DNA of 64,000 nt from assembly GCF_027409185.1 (NCBI RefSeq), contig NC_084466.1, forward strand, positions 72,522,501 to 72,586,500. The letters run 5' to 3'. Positions 38,791-50,838 of the stretch are shown here, piece after piece. The DNA comes from Cynocephalus volans (taxonomy: Eukaryota; Chordata; Mammalia; Dermoptera; Cynocephalidae). The notes under the pieces are model-generated. The model was not told where the DNA came from, ran no database searches, and saw nothing but the letters and a program-made list of their open reading frames with translations. The stretch's first letter is position 1. The number at the start of each line of letters is the position of its first letter. The position numbers and the translations under genes were made by a program.

Positions 38791-38873
38791 TGAGGGTATT
38801 TCACAAATTTCATGGAAAAATAGAACTAAAAGATAATAAAGATCTTTCCATTATATTTTTGAAGATGCCCTTG
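38791..38873. mobile_element. Palindromic mariner-like MITE, copy B
   Basis: This 83-bp near-palindrome begins tgagggtatttcacaaattt and ends tttttgaagatgcccttg, with TA on both sides (38789-38790 and 38874-38875). The central actaaaagataataaag matches the complement of the middle of copy A at 3014-3095. Confidence 0.7.
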
Positions 38874-40529
38874 TATAACAACCAATTGTTTTTTGTGCAA
38901 GCAGCTCATGTATGAATATGTGTGTGTATGCATATGTATGTATGAAAAATTTCAGGTTCTAAATTACCGCTGCTGAATAAATTTTTAAACATAACTTTAA
39001 ATTGCAACTTCCTTATTTTGGTTTGAATTAGAAAGGCAAACAGTCAGCTCATCTGAGAGACATAAATTTGGAATTTATAATGCTGAGTTTTTAATAAAAA
39101 TGTTGTTTATGATACATCAGATCAAAAGATTGAAGCTAAAAGCAAGATGAAACTAAAGAACACAACAAATTTTATTGAAACACTTGAAAAAAAAACAAAC
39201 CTTTTTCATAAAGTTTTTACTATTGTGCTATCACCTAATATATAAAAATGATATTTGAATTATAGACATTTCATGTTACAAGAGATTTTCTTTTTCATAT
39301 AACAGAGATAATAAGAGACTATCACAAGATTATATAGGTAATTAAGAACAGAGCCAGATTAGACTATGGATCTCTTTATTCTTAAAATCTTTATTCTTAA
39401 AAACCAAACTATTATGTCAGTAAATTTCTTTTACTTGGTTAATACAATCTATTTTAATAAATACTGAATTTAAGCGAATGAATACCGTAAGTTAAATGAA
39501 TGTCACCTCAGGATGAATTTCTCTTTTAAAGCTTTATACTTTAGTATTAATTGTTCAAAAATGTACATTTTAGTGACAAAAAGACATTTTTATATTTGGG
39601 CAAAATATCATAGTCTAGATTTTAAAATATGTGCCTCAGACTTGTGCTGAGTACTTCAAGGTGAAGCATTTAGATAAATTCTGAGAATAGCAATCAATTT
39701 ATGAGTTAATGGATTCTTTGTGTATGTTAATAATTTTTAATGCTGGTTGATATTAAAATTATTCAGTTATTAATGCAAACTCCTGTTATGTTAAGATTAA
39801 GAAAAAGGTGTTGAACAAATATTGACTCATATAATTTGGACAACAAGACAAGAGCAACCTGTAGTTATACAATATAAAAAACAAGAGCATTATTTTGGTT
39901 TCAGGATCCTCTTTTCATTGCTTCTTCTACTCTAGTTGTAGATTAGTGGGTAAAATATGTAACTCAACAACTTCATATTAAAAAAATATAGCTGTTTGGA
40001 GGGTGTGTTTGTTTATTAATAATGCAAGCATGTATGTTCATGCATGTGTGTTTGCCTGTGTGTAATGCCTTTATGTCTATAGATTTCACTTCTGCTCAGG
40101 TAGGTCAAGCGTAGTGTCATTTTCATCTACAGGGTTATTCTCATGATATTCACATCTGTCCTTAAACATGCCAAATGGAAAATTTGAAAAAGTTGACAAA
40201 AATATATATTTCTATCAAAACCATTTCTGAGTAATAGTTACTGAGCACCTACAGTGACCTATTAATTCTATGTGTTAGCAAAATATGCTCTTCGCTTGTA
40301 GCAATGGAACCACAAAAGGAAAGGGAGAGAGTTGTGTGCTCAAGATACTGAATAAGCCAAGAAGAGGAATTGAGACAGAACACAGACTGCTTTGCAAAGG
40401 AAGCATAAAAGAGGGGGAGCAGGCTCATTTTCTGGGTTTTCTAAATGATTGTGGGAAAAAATGTCTTATGTTTTAGACTTCTTTATGTTTCTGAGTATTG
40501 AATAGGTAGTACAGTTGGTAATCAGCTGA

Positions 40530-40765
40530 CAAATGCCTCAGCGTCAGCTGCTGAGCAAGCGGGAGTCTCCGCCTTGGCTGCCTTCTCCACAGCTTCAGTG
40601 GTGCCCATGGCGAGAGGTGGTTAGAGACGGCAGCCCCACCCTCCCTAGGAAGTCAGCGGGAAGCGCGCCTTGTCAGCCGTTATTCACAGCAGCTGAAAGA
40701 CAGAAGAGAGAGGGAAGGACCACTGGCACCGATTGGATTTAAGGCTTCTCCCCTTCGGAGCTAGA
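40530..40765. other. GC- and CpG-rich islet, unexplained
   Basis: About 210-235 bp with roughly ten CpGs stand out in strongly AT-rich, CpG-poor intron. I cannot match the segment to any repeat. A 69-codon frame runs through it, but it has no splice or start evidence. The other CpG-dense stretches in the window are SINEs, so a lost tRNA-SINE is a possible origin, but no A-box, B-box or A-tail is seen. Confidence 0.5.
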
Positions 40766-40911
40766 ACTTGCAAATGTGCCATTAGAAGCTCCTGCAATGG
40801 AGCTTCTTGAGGTCCATTTATTTATTTATCCTTTCCTTCCCAGACAAGTGGGCATTAGGAAAACTGAAGTCTGAACTCAAAGAAATCCCAGGACATCTGG
40901 ATTTGATCTCT

Positions 40912-41060
40912 CTTTTTTTTTTTTTTTTTTTTGTCCTTTTCTGTGGCCGCGCTCAGCCAGCGAGCGAACCGGCCATCCCTACATAGGATCCGAACCCGCG
41001 GCGAGAGCGCTCCTGCGCTCCCAGCGCCGCACTCCCCCGAGTGAGCCGCAGGGTCGGCCC
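40912..41060 (-). mobile_element. CYN-type tRNA-Ile SINE, short form, antisense
   Basis: Antisense poly(T) at 40913-40932 is followed by the short-form second unit and the tRNA-like head. The TSD tttgatctct is at 40902-40911 and ttcgatctct at 41061-41070 (one mismatch). It keeps many CpGs. A 120-bp pyrimidine tract lies 62 bp downstream. Confidence 0.88.
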
Positions 41061-41106
41061 TTCGATCTCTTCTGTGACATCTTCACTTTGCATTATTCTG
41101 CTCTAA

Positions 41107-41242
41107 GCTGCTGCTGCTGCTGCTCCTCCTCCTCTCCCCTCCCTCTTCCTCCTCCTCCTCTTCCTCTTTCTCCTCCTCCTCCTCCTCCTCTTTCTCCTCC
41201 TCCTCCTCCTCCTCCTTCTTCCCCCCTCTTTCTCCCTCTCTC
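41107..41242. repeat. (CTG)n followed by 120-bp pure pyrimidine tract
   Basis: Five CTG repeats (from 41107) run into 41123-41242, which contains only C and T, dominated by CCT/TCC triplets. Translated frames over it are poly-Pro/Ser artefacts. Confidence 0.97.
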
Positions 41243-41249
41243 GTTTGAC

Positions 41250-41794
41250 AGAGTGCAGTCACATCCTTTCTCTTTCCACTGCTACAACTCTAGTTCACAG
41301 TGTAGTAGTTACCAGGCTTATTTACCTGCCTCAAGCCATTCCAAATTTTATTCATCCTTCAAAATATGCTAGAATAGCATTAATGCTTAGAAATTACCCC
41401 ATTACTCTCCTGGTTAAATTCTTCTATGATGCCACCAATGTCTATAAAATAATACTATTCAAACCTTCCCTGATCTTGCCCTAATCTACATTGAGACATT
41501 TGCAATTATTTATCTTCATTGGACTTATACCATATTCTAAAGGAAGTACTTTTCTAATGAATACATCTGTCATGTTTTCTCCTGGATGCTGTCGTTCTCC
41601 TATAACTTTTCTACACCACCAGTTCCAACCAAGCTTAAGTATAAACACCTCCTCAAATCCTCTTCTAATTCTATCTTGTAAAAATAATCTCCCTCCTCTA
41701 AATTAATTTGTTTTTTGTTTTAGTCATACTCTTCTTAAGGCATTTACTGAGTTCTCATGTTAAAGTTATCTGTATAGTACTGTGGTACAATTAC

Positions 41795-41849
<55 letters not shown>

Positions 41850-41851
41850 GT

Positions 41852-41886
<35 letters not shown>

Positions 41887-41990
41887 TTTTCTATCATGTA
41901 TCATGTTCCTAGAGGAAAACCCACATTTTTATCACCTAGCATATTGCCTTGTAAATTGATTGTACCTAGCAATTACTTGGTGATTAAGTG
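41250..41990 (+). mobile_element. L2-like ancient LINE tract
   Basis: Diverged pyrimidine-rich L2-type 3' sequence: ttcaaaccttccctgatctt, then gatgctgtcgttctcctata. It is interrupted by the TG/AG microsatellite at 41799-41884. The assignment is by texture and a few landmarks. Confidence 0.4.
41799..41884. repeat. Compound (TG)n-(AG)n microsatellite
   Basis: A TG run at 41799-41847 is followed by a 6-bp spacer (agtctg overlap) and an AG run at 41854-41884. The Cys-Val and Arg-Glu repeat peptide read across it is a repeat artefact. Confidence 0.97.
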
Positions 41991-42241
41991 AAAGGCATTC
42001 AATGTGACTTGATTTATTAAGTTATAAGATTTAGTGAATTATTTTCTTTTCTGATTGAGTAGCTGCAAATATGTAAGCCTGGAACATAATACCTGGAATG
42101 AACTGAATTTACCAGCCTCTAGGGTAAAGGACTAGGGAATTTATGTCCATACATACCCCAAGATAAGTTGCTTGTAAGTGAAAGGTTGTAACATTAGGAC
42201 TACATAAAAGGAGAGCCAGAGAAAGTCAGCAAAGAAAAGTA

Positions 42242-42261
42242 GGGTGGGGGTGGGGGTGGGG
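42242..42261 (+). other. G-quadruplex motif
   Basis: Four G-runs of 3, 5, 5 and 4 guanines are separated by single T bases. This is the classic form for a stable parallel G-quadruplex, on the sense (RNA-like) strand. Confidence 0.85.
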
Positions 42262-42583
42262 AGAAGGATGGGATTCTAGTCATTCTTGAGAAACATTAGT
42301 TCTTGAGGTCAAAAAACCAAGGGGTCTCTACTTTAGCCTACATTGTTTCACCTTCTGTGATTTGCTGTTCGTTTGTCATCTGAGCTTGACTCCGTTTCTA
42401 ATTGGAAAGCTCAGAAATCTGATTCCATGACTTCACCCCACAGAAACTGCAGTCACCTGCACACTGTAAACATCAACGTGTTGTGTACTATCTGCTAGGC
42501 ACTTTGCTAAGTAGAAAAAGAATGTCAGCCCAAATGTTCTAACACTACAGTTTGAATCTGCAGTTTTCTGCTCTCAGTATTTC

Positions 42584-43195
42584 TTTTTTTTAAAGATTTT
42601 ATTTATACATATTTATGAGGTACAAGGTTGATTATTAGTATTTGTGTACAGTTTGTGATGATCAAATCATCATTATTAACATGTTCATCATTACAAATAG
42701 TAATTGCTTTTTGTGTCCCTTACCCAATTATTCTGTCTCCCCTTCCCCTCTCCCTTTCCCACCTCTAGTGACTATAGGTCTGTTCCCTCTTTCTGAAAGT
42801 TCAGTGTTTAATTATGGTCTCTCTTTGTTTCTTAGCTCCCACTTATGAGTGAGGACATGTGGGATTTCTCTTTCTGTGCCTGACTTATTTCACTTAACGC
42901 AATTTTCTCCAAGCTCATCCATGTTGCTGCAAATGGAAGAATTTCTTTTTTTGTGTGGTTTTTAATGACTGAGTAGTATTACATTGTGCATCTATACCAC
43001 ACTGCCTTATCCAGTTGTCCACTGACGGACATTTAAGTTGGTTCCGTATCTTGGCTATTGTAAACAGAGCTGTGATGAACATGTGAGTACAAGTATCCCT
43101 TTGACATGATGATTTCCATTCCTTTGGGTATATACCCAGCAGTGGGATTACTGGGTTTATGGTAGTTCTATCTGTAGTTGTTTGAGAAACTCTCC
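42584..43195 (-). mobile_element. L1 3' end (5'-truncated), antisense
   Basis: An antisense A-tail (ttctttttttt) is followed by a 3' UTR, then the ORF2 C-terminal end: gggtatatacccagcagtgg is the hallmark of that region. A 9-bp imperfect TSD, cagtatttc (42575-42583) and caatatttc (43196-43204), supports one insertion. It shares its 3' UTR with the L1 at 53431. Confidence 0.85.
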
Positions 43196-43599
43196 CAATA
43201 TTTCAATTATTTGCTACTTGTTAAGGAAAGTAAAATGTTGCACTATATAGCATTTTTGCTAATACTGAAAAAAAAAATCTATGGTTAGCAGTTGTTGTTG
43301 TTTTTTAATTTTGTATGGTTCATAGCAGATTTTTACAGTCGATATTTTATTCTTACTCTGCTAGTCCATTATAGGGGATATGAAACAGAAAAACTACCCT
43401 GATATTTTGGCAAATACTTAGAAAATTTCAGAACAATTAAAAGTTGGTGAGCATCTGATGTCACACTGCAAACACCTGCTTCTTATTTTTCTGCATATTT
43501 CTCACAGTACTTACCAAGGCATTAGATTTGTAATAAATTAGTAAACATATGATTCAATTTACTTGGGAGATACAGGAAATGTGTTTTCTAGTTTTATTG

Positions 43600-43735
43600 T
43601 CAAATACAGCAAGTATCTCCTTGAAGGTATAGACTCCTTCATCTTCATTTTTATTAATTCCCAGAGTCTAATACAGTGCCAGACACAAGACTCAATAAAT
43701 ATTTGTTGACTGAATGTATGAATGAATTATTTAGT
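43600..43735 (+). mobile_element. L2 3' end fragment
   Basis: aatacagtgccagacacaag followed by actcaataaatatttgttga is the L2 3' terminal signature, ending in a gaatgaat-type repeat. Confidence 0.75.
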
Positions 43736-44339
43736 CAGTCAAAGTAATTATAAACCATGGAGGTATTTTAAGAAAGGGAATTACCTGAAGAGGTTAATAT
43801 TTTAGAAAAATCATATTTGAGGTACTGGAGGGAAAGAATTGAAGGTCCTCAAGACCATTATTTTTCATGCTATTAGCATGGTTTATATTTTCCATTAATA
43901 CCTTTCATAATAACTTTAGTGTCCCCTTTTTGCTTTTTTAAGGTTTTTATGCTATTAGTAACTGGTTAAGCATAAAGCATTGTATCACATTTCTATCTCT
44001 TGCTGTCTCATTCTTTATTTTCAGAAGAGAAATAAAATGTATATGTTCCTACTTTTGTAATATCTTTGAATAAAAGTCCTTAAAAGAGAAGGAAGCAGAA
44101 CTGAGAAAAGCCCATGTCTACTAGAAGTGTCCGTGTTGGAGGGAATAGCTATGCCCTTGTTCACCCAGCTGGCAGTGGACTACATTCTTTCCCACTGGGC
44201 AGCTAGTTCTTTCTTGAAGGGGTATCTGAATGGCACATCCCTGACTTCCACAAGAAGAGGGCATTCATATTCTTTTTATGAAGCAAACTTAAGGTTGGGA
44301 CCAAAACCTGCATAAGATGGCACAGTGAAGATTAGAAAT

Positions 44340-45205
44340 CAATCTCACTTAGAAACATGGATACAAAAATATCTAAATAAAAGTATTAGCCACCATAAAA
44401 ATATTACACATTTTACCAAGTGGGATTCATTTCGGGAAAGCCAGAATGTTTCAATATTCAGAAATGCATTAATATAATGGGCCATACTTAGAACTAATGA
44501 GGAAAATTATATGATTATTTCCATAGAAACAGAAGAGGCCTTAGACAAAATTCAACACCTATTAATAAATAATAAATAAGACAGAATTCCAAATGATTGC
44601 TTGACATGATGAATCTCATAAATCAGTAAACAATTGGCAATACCAAGTATAATTGCTGGTGGACATGAAAACTGGTATAACTGCTTAAGAAAACTGTGTA
44701 TCCCAGAAATTTCATTCCTAGATATAAGATCAACATACATGTACAAAAATGTTCATACGTACAATATTTTTAATAGCCTCAAACTGAAAACCACATGAAA
44801 GTCCTCAACAATGGAATGAAATAGAAGAGAAATAAAAATATTGTGCAGAATTGAAATACCAGAACTAAAATACCAAAAGTAATTGTTATTAACAATATAA
44901 ATGTATTTCAAAGAGCTAATATTGAACAGAGAAAACTAGAGTAAAAATAGTACATATGCTATGGTTCATTTATAAAAGTTGGAAAAGTATGTGAAAGTAA
45001 TCTATGGCGACAGCAATTAAATCTGTAATTATCTGAGAAGAGTAATGGCTCCTGGCAACAAGAGGGAAGGCTGCTGAGGTGCCCGCAGTCTTCTAGATTT
45101 TTATCAGGTGTGTTCATGTTTTAAAAAGTCAGAACGCTGTGTACTAATATTTATGCATTGTACTGTCTGTATGCTATAATTCAATCATGAGTATAAAATG
45201 AATAA
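44340..45205 (+). mobile_element. Old L1 (L1M-type) fragment with internal deletions, sense
   Basis: accaagtgggattcatttcg, agaggccttagacaaaattc, then a jump to ggtggacatgaaaactggta (ORF2 C-terminal part) and a 3' UTR-like tcttctagatttttatcagg and gtatgctataattcaatcat. Confidence 0.7.
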
Positions 45206-47599
45206 TTATGACAATGAATCACGATATACTGAATAAAATAAAAAAGAATCAATGAGTCTAATAGTAATATTCAATAATAAAAAGGGGAAGAATGTAAACT
45301 GTTATATACAGAAAAATGCAAAGTAATAAAAATGCAAAGTAATAAGTGATGATGGAATAAGAAAACCTGGACTTTTCAAACACCTTGTAATAATTGATAT
45401 AGACATTTAGTTAGTTAGTACTCAATAACAGGCAATTATTTTCTTAAATTGTTTTTGTTGTTGTTGTCACTGTTTTTGTCTTAATGGAATGGGAGGGGAC
45501 TTAAACCTACTTTCTGAGACCTGGATAGACATGTTTGCCTGCCTGACTGGGTTAGAGTCTCAGCAGAGTCTTGTGTAGAGTATAGCGAAGGCAAACAGTT
45601 CCTAATAGCCAGTGATCTATGACCAGCTGGGTGCCAGGCAATTAATGGTAAAGACAATATGTAATGTTGTGGAGTCAAGAACACATTTTAGAGTAAGAGG
45701 AAGTTCCAAAATAATTAAAATTGCATACTTTTAAAAATAGTGACTTATTGACCAATAAATTATTATTATATTAATGGACTGATAAAATAGTTTCATTCAA
45801 AAACTATTTTCAGTAATAAAGTTCCTTATAAAAGATAAAAGAGATGTTTATGTATTTAAAAAAATTAAATTTACAATAGTGTATTGATTATTTAAACTAA
45901 TAAACAGAATATTTATTCTTGGGGTATATTCACATATTTTATTCAGTTATTCCACCATGTCCCTCTGTAATACCTTGACACTGACATTTTTCTAAAAAAA
46001 AAAATGTATGTTTTTCCATATGGTTCAAATTATACTTATTTTCATAAAATTTCCTGTGATATTCAGAAAAGTTATATTTTATGGTTCATAAATTTAAATA
46101 TTTTGACTGCTTAAAATAAGTATAAAAATCTAGGATGAAATTGTACTGAAACCAGATAACTCCTTCAAATTACATCTGTCATTTAAATGTATATCTGTTA
46201 TAGAAAATTATTTACTTATACGAGAATTGTTTTGTTTTCACTAAATGTTTGCCACAGAAAAAACTTGTAGTTACTTAAAGATTAACTATTCTCACTGACA
46301 GTCAGCTCTGTGCACCATGAATATGTATAACCAATTAAAATAAAAAACTTGAAAAAAAAGATTGCCTCTTCTTTAGTTGTGATAATGGAATTTTTCTCTT
46401 TGTAATAAATAGAAAATTATTTTTCAATTAATTTTATCTTTAAAATGAAAGATATTTACTTAAGAAGTAATGAAATATGTATTGCTTGAATGTAAAATGC
46501 TATCTCAACAGGAAGTCTGGTTCCTCTAGTATTTATAAACACATTTTAAAAAGCATTGTTATTATCTTCACTATCAACTGCATACATCTGAAAACAAACT
46601 TTTAAATAGATAATTTTATTCCTTTAATCTTTATATAGTGTTTTTTATAAAACAAATTGATATTCTAAATGGCCAGATGAACTAAAAACATGTAAGTTTA
46701 ATTATTCATATACAAAACTTATACCTCTACTCAAAAGTGGTATAATTGAAGTTTCATTATAAGTATCATTTTTCTCTACATGGTTGCTCTCTTGCTGATT
46801 TTTTTTTTGTGGTTTTGTTCATATTTTACCAGCAGCATATTTTAATGTGACATATGTCATTATTTTTTCTGCCATGCCTATTTAACTTGTCCTTATGTTG
46901 CATTTGTTTTTCATGGATGCCTCTGTGACTTTGTGCCTACTGCTTTGCCTCACACAGATTTATCACCTCTCTTCCCCTGGCTGACAGAGCCACAAAAAGG
47001 ACTACTCAAAACCTATTTCTTCTGAGCAGTGAGAGAACCTGAAGGGTTAATTTCCTGGAACCCTAGAGAGAGAGGCACTCCTTCCTTTGGAAATTAACCA
47101 TGAGCTGGGAGTTCTTTCCCCACATTTATTCTCCAGACCAGGAAGTTACAAGAAAAGAACATAGATGGGGTTATGGCTAATTATAGTTTAACAATAAAGG
47201 CTGGTAACATCAGTGAAACAAGCAAAGTGACATTCCATAAGGCAATTTGCAAAAGGTTAATTTGATCCACCAACAAAAGCCTGATCTTAGCAAATACTGT
47301 TTTTCCTTACAGCAATTTCTCCAGTATTTTACATATCAATCAAGTAACTTGTCTGTCCTTGAGCCAGCAGCTTTACTGTGTTACAAAGACTTTAGTCTGA
47401 GGAAAGTTTCCTGTCTTTTGCAAAGTTAACATTTCTATATGTAATTCCAAAAGGTTAGGCTAAACCCAAGACCACAGGGCTTTGGAGAATAGGCCCTGTG
47501 AAATACATTTGCTTTATTAATGTTGGTATATTCCACATGTGCCAGCAGGAATAAGTATTAAACGAAAAATGGTAAAGTACCATATTGTGGTACAATGCA

Positions 47600-47745
47600 C
47601 ACAGGCTTGTGTCATACAGGTGGACCTGGGTTCAGATTGCAGGTTTTCCACTTCCTCACTGAGAAACCACATCTGTAAAATATGAATAATAAAGGGTGAA
47701 GGTTAATGTATCTACCAGATGCTTACTAAATAGTGGCTGTCATTT
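47600..47745 (+). mobile_element. MIR SINE, sense
   Basis: gtggacctgggttcagattg, ttttccacttcctcactgag, then aatatgaataataaagggtg. Confidence 0.7.
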
Positions 47746-48428
47746 TCATCATTACCATCCCTAGAGTGTAACCCATTGGTGACCTGATTCAATGGGATTT
47801 CACACTGTTGCCCTAATTTGATGTTCTTTATTTCTAGTAAAACAATAATGTTAGCAATGGAGTACCTCTTGTCATGTGTAAAATACAACAGAAAGGGGTG
47901 GATGAAAAGAGAAAGCCTGAGGCTAGCCTGCTTATTTCTGCTTCTACCTTTAATCATTAGGCTGGATGTAGGAAAACAGGAGACAGAACACAGTAAAAAC
48001 AAATGAAAAAAACTAAAATTAAAAGACTTCTATTACAGAAGAACAGCTTCCTTTTAAAACAAGTCATTAGCTATTGTTCAGTGTATTTCTTCATTATTTA
48101 GAGAGTCAACATCTCTGGAAAAGATAATTTAAATAAGTTAGTAGAAAGAATGGCTTTGATCAAGTAGTTTCCATAGCCACCTATTTTAAGATTTCATAAA
48201 ATATTATAATTCAGATTAAAGAATAATGTGTCATTATATGGGAATTTTTTTTTTTTTTCCTAATTTTTATTATCTTCTGGGGGTGAGGCAGAAGACCGTA
48301 TGTCTCCTGCAAAAAAACCCAGCAAAAGATTTATGAGCCTTTTTCAACATTGCTACAGTATGCTGTTTGAAATTCACAGCCTTGAACAAATGAATAAATA
48401 TTCATCACTCTGCTTTCTTTCTTTCTAG

Positions 48429-48989
<561 letters not shown>

Positions 48990-49199
48990 TAAACACAGTG
49001 AAGGAAAGTGGTACTTGCAAACTTAGTTTTGGGCTTTAGAGCATTTTTTAGTTCACTGTAAGTGGATGACATTTACTGTTTGCCAGATTAATAATTATGA
49101 ATCACATTGAAGAGTGGTAATAAGTGGTTTAATAATAAGCAATGCTTTTTGGCCTCTGTGTTAAAATATACACATTTACTGTAGTATAATGGAAAAACT

Positions 49200-49310
49200 A
49201 ATGAATTTTAGAATCTCCAGAGTGAGAGTTCTAGCTCTGCCATCTGTAAGTCTTGTAACTTTAGAACTCTTTGCTCTTCAGTTTTCTCATTCGCTTAATT
49301 AACTTAATAT
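49200..49310 (+). mobile_element. MIR SINE fragment
   Basis: gagagttctagctctgccat, then agtcttgtaactttagaact and gctcttcagttttctcat. Confidence 0.55.
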
Positions 49311-49345
49311 TCATAATTTTTTATACGTGAATATTTAAATATATG

Positions 49346-49381
49346 AATATTTGATATATGTGTGAACATATATCAAATATT
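49346..49381 (+). repeat. Perfect 15-bp inverted repeat with 6-nt loop
   Basis: aatatttgatatatg (49346-49360), loop tgtgaa, and catatatcaaatatt (49367-49381). The site is about 400 bp downstream of the exon 3 donor, in AT-rich sequence. Confidence 0.95.
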
Positions 49382-50771
49382 TTCCTCATAGGTTCATAGG
49401 AAGTGTAAAGTGTGTGGATGTGTGTGTGTGAAGGCTTTTAGTAAATTATAAGGTATTTTATCAATAAAATACATTATTAGAAATTATTAATAAAGGAAAA
49501 GCCTTTTGTCTAGCAGCAGATGAAAGTACTAAAACTTATCTCATGTTTTACTCAGTTTCTTGGTTTGAAAGGAACGAGAATTTAAAGAAATTAATTGCAG
49601 GGGAATAATAAATATTTCATAAAGTTTCCATAGATTTGAAGCATTAAATAAAGAAACCTTATACGTCTTACACTTGTCACTCAGGGTAATTATTTTGTGC
49701 TTCCACCATAGCTTGTGTTTGGGGGAATTCTCAAAAAACTATATCTCTAGAAAATGTTGATTCTATATTCACTCTTGAATGATACAGAAAAAAAACTTCA
49801 AAAAAACTACATAAATAAATAAAAGGAAGAGAAAAAGTAAAGAAAATCCTGGATTTAAAAACATATTCAATTATTTTGAATTTGGTCTTGATTAGTCCAC
49901 ATTAGCCTTGACCGCTTTGTCTATTGCTATTTGCTAAATACTTAAGGTTCAAGATACCTGAATTTGCTTCTTCAAGTTTTTCCTGCAGTTCTTTGACTAG
50001 TTGACCTAATCCAGTTGTCATGGGAGCATGAAACTAGTTGAAAAGAACTTTTCCCTTGACAGAGAAGGGAACTGCTTCTTTTGTGTGCATTTCCTCTGAC
50101 TCCAAAATCACTTTTGCTAGTCCATGTCAACAGTATTAACTCGTTTTCTTAGGTGCTTGTGTTTTGGACTCAGGGACTTAATATTTTAAAGGAACTAGAA
50201 TAATTTTAATATACAGCTTTGAGATAGATTGGTGAAAAATTTCACATGACTTAGGATTTTGAAAGAACTAAATATGAAAGTGAAAAGCCATTGCATGAAT
50301 TAGAGTTGATAACATGAGGTAAGATATTCATAGTGGGTCAGGAATTTGGGCCAAACCTTCTTAAAAATACGTTATTAACACAGTATTATTCTTTTCTTTA
50401 TTAGTTTCCTTTGGGGAGGGAGATTTAAGAGATTGACACAATGGTTATAATGGTCTTCTCTTATGATATATTTGTTCAGTGTTGATATTATCCTATAGAT
50501 GGTGAGTAGAGTAAAATTCCCAGGATGTTTAATCCATGAAATAAACACAAAAAAGGTAGCATCCTGCTCTGTTCACCTGTTGACCTTTGCTCTCTCTGCA
50601 GTCAGTGAATCAACTCAGCTTTATTTTTTGTCTACACTGATTTTAGTTCTGACATTATAACTGATTTAACTTTGTCTTTGGCCACAACTCACACTTTACC
50701 ATCCCCTCCTAGCAGAATGCTCTCAATGATATCTAATCAACCGATGCTGCCAAACTCTTGTAAGCGTTGTT

Positions 50772-50838
50772 CAAGAAAGAAATTTTAGGGACCTCGTGGC
50801 GCAACGGTAGCGCGTCTGACTCCAAGAAAGAAATTTTA
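50772..50838 (+). pseudogene. Retroposed 5' half of tRNA-Trp (CCA), no A-tail
   Basis: 50790-50824 matches, as I remember it, the first 35 nt of mammalian tRNA-Trp(CCA) without a difference: acceptor 5' strand (gacctcg), D arm (ggcgcaacggtagcgc, with flanking bases) and the anticodon stem 5' strand, ending in the anticodon (ctcca). Nothing of the variable, T or 3' acceptor parts follows. The insert is flanked by a perfect 16-bp direct repeat, caagaaagaaatttta (50772-50787 and 50823-50838). The last two tRNA bases (ca) overlap the right repeat. Two extra G bases (50788-50789) precede tRNA position 1. The target reads TT/CAAGAA, compatible with L1 endonuclease. It cannot fold as a tRNA and is not a functional gene. 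Confidence 0.85.

Larger units (their letters stand above)
9072..48428 (+). other. TRPC4: TRPC4 intron 2 (39,357 bp), non-coding
   Basis: This intron runs from the gtacat donor to a pyrimidine-rich acceptor ending tttctttctag. It is AT-rich and filled with old repeats listed separately: MIR, L2, L1, MaLR, MER5A, MER2 and CYN SINEs. Stretches in which I see nothing recognisable include about 9215-11850, 12100-13010, 14300-16080, 18600-19960, 21810-23300, 24340-26790, 36620-38340, 38880-40530 and 45210-47600. The section 46960-47470 may be a diverged LTR, but I cannot place it. Confidence 0.95.

Noticed and set aside
41088..41372. Ser/Pro-rich open frame
   Set aside because: It comes from the CTG/CCT pyrimidine tract plus flanking SINE and LINE sequence.
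41708..41959. Open frame with Cys-Val and Arg-Glu repeats
   Set aside because: It is a translation of the (TG)n-(AG)n microsatellite, with no start or splice support.
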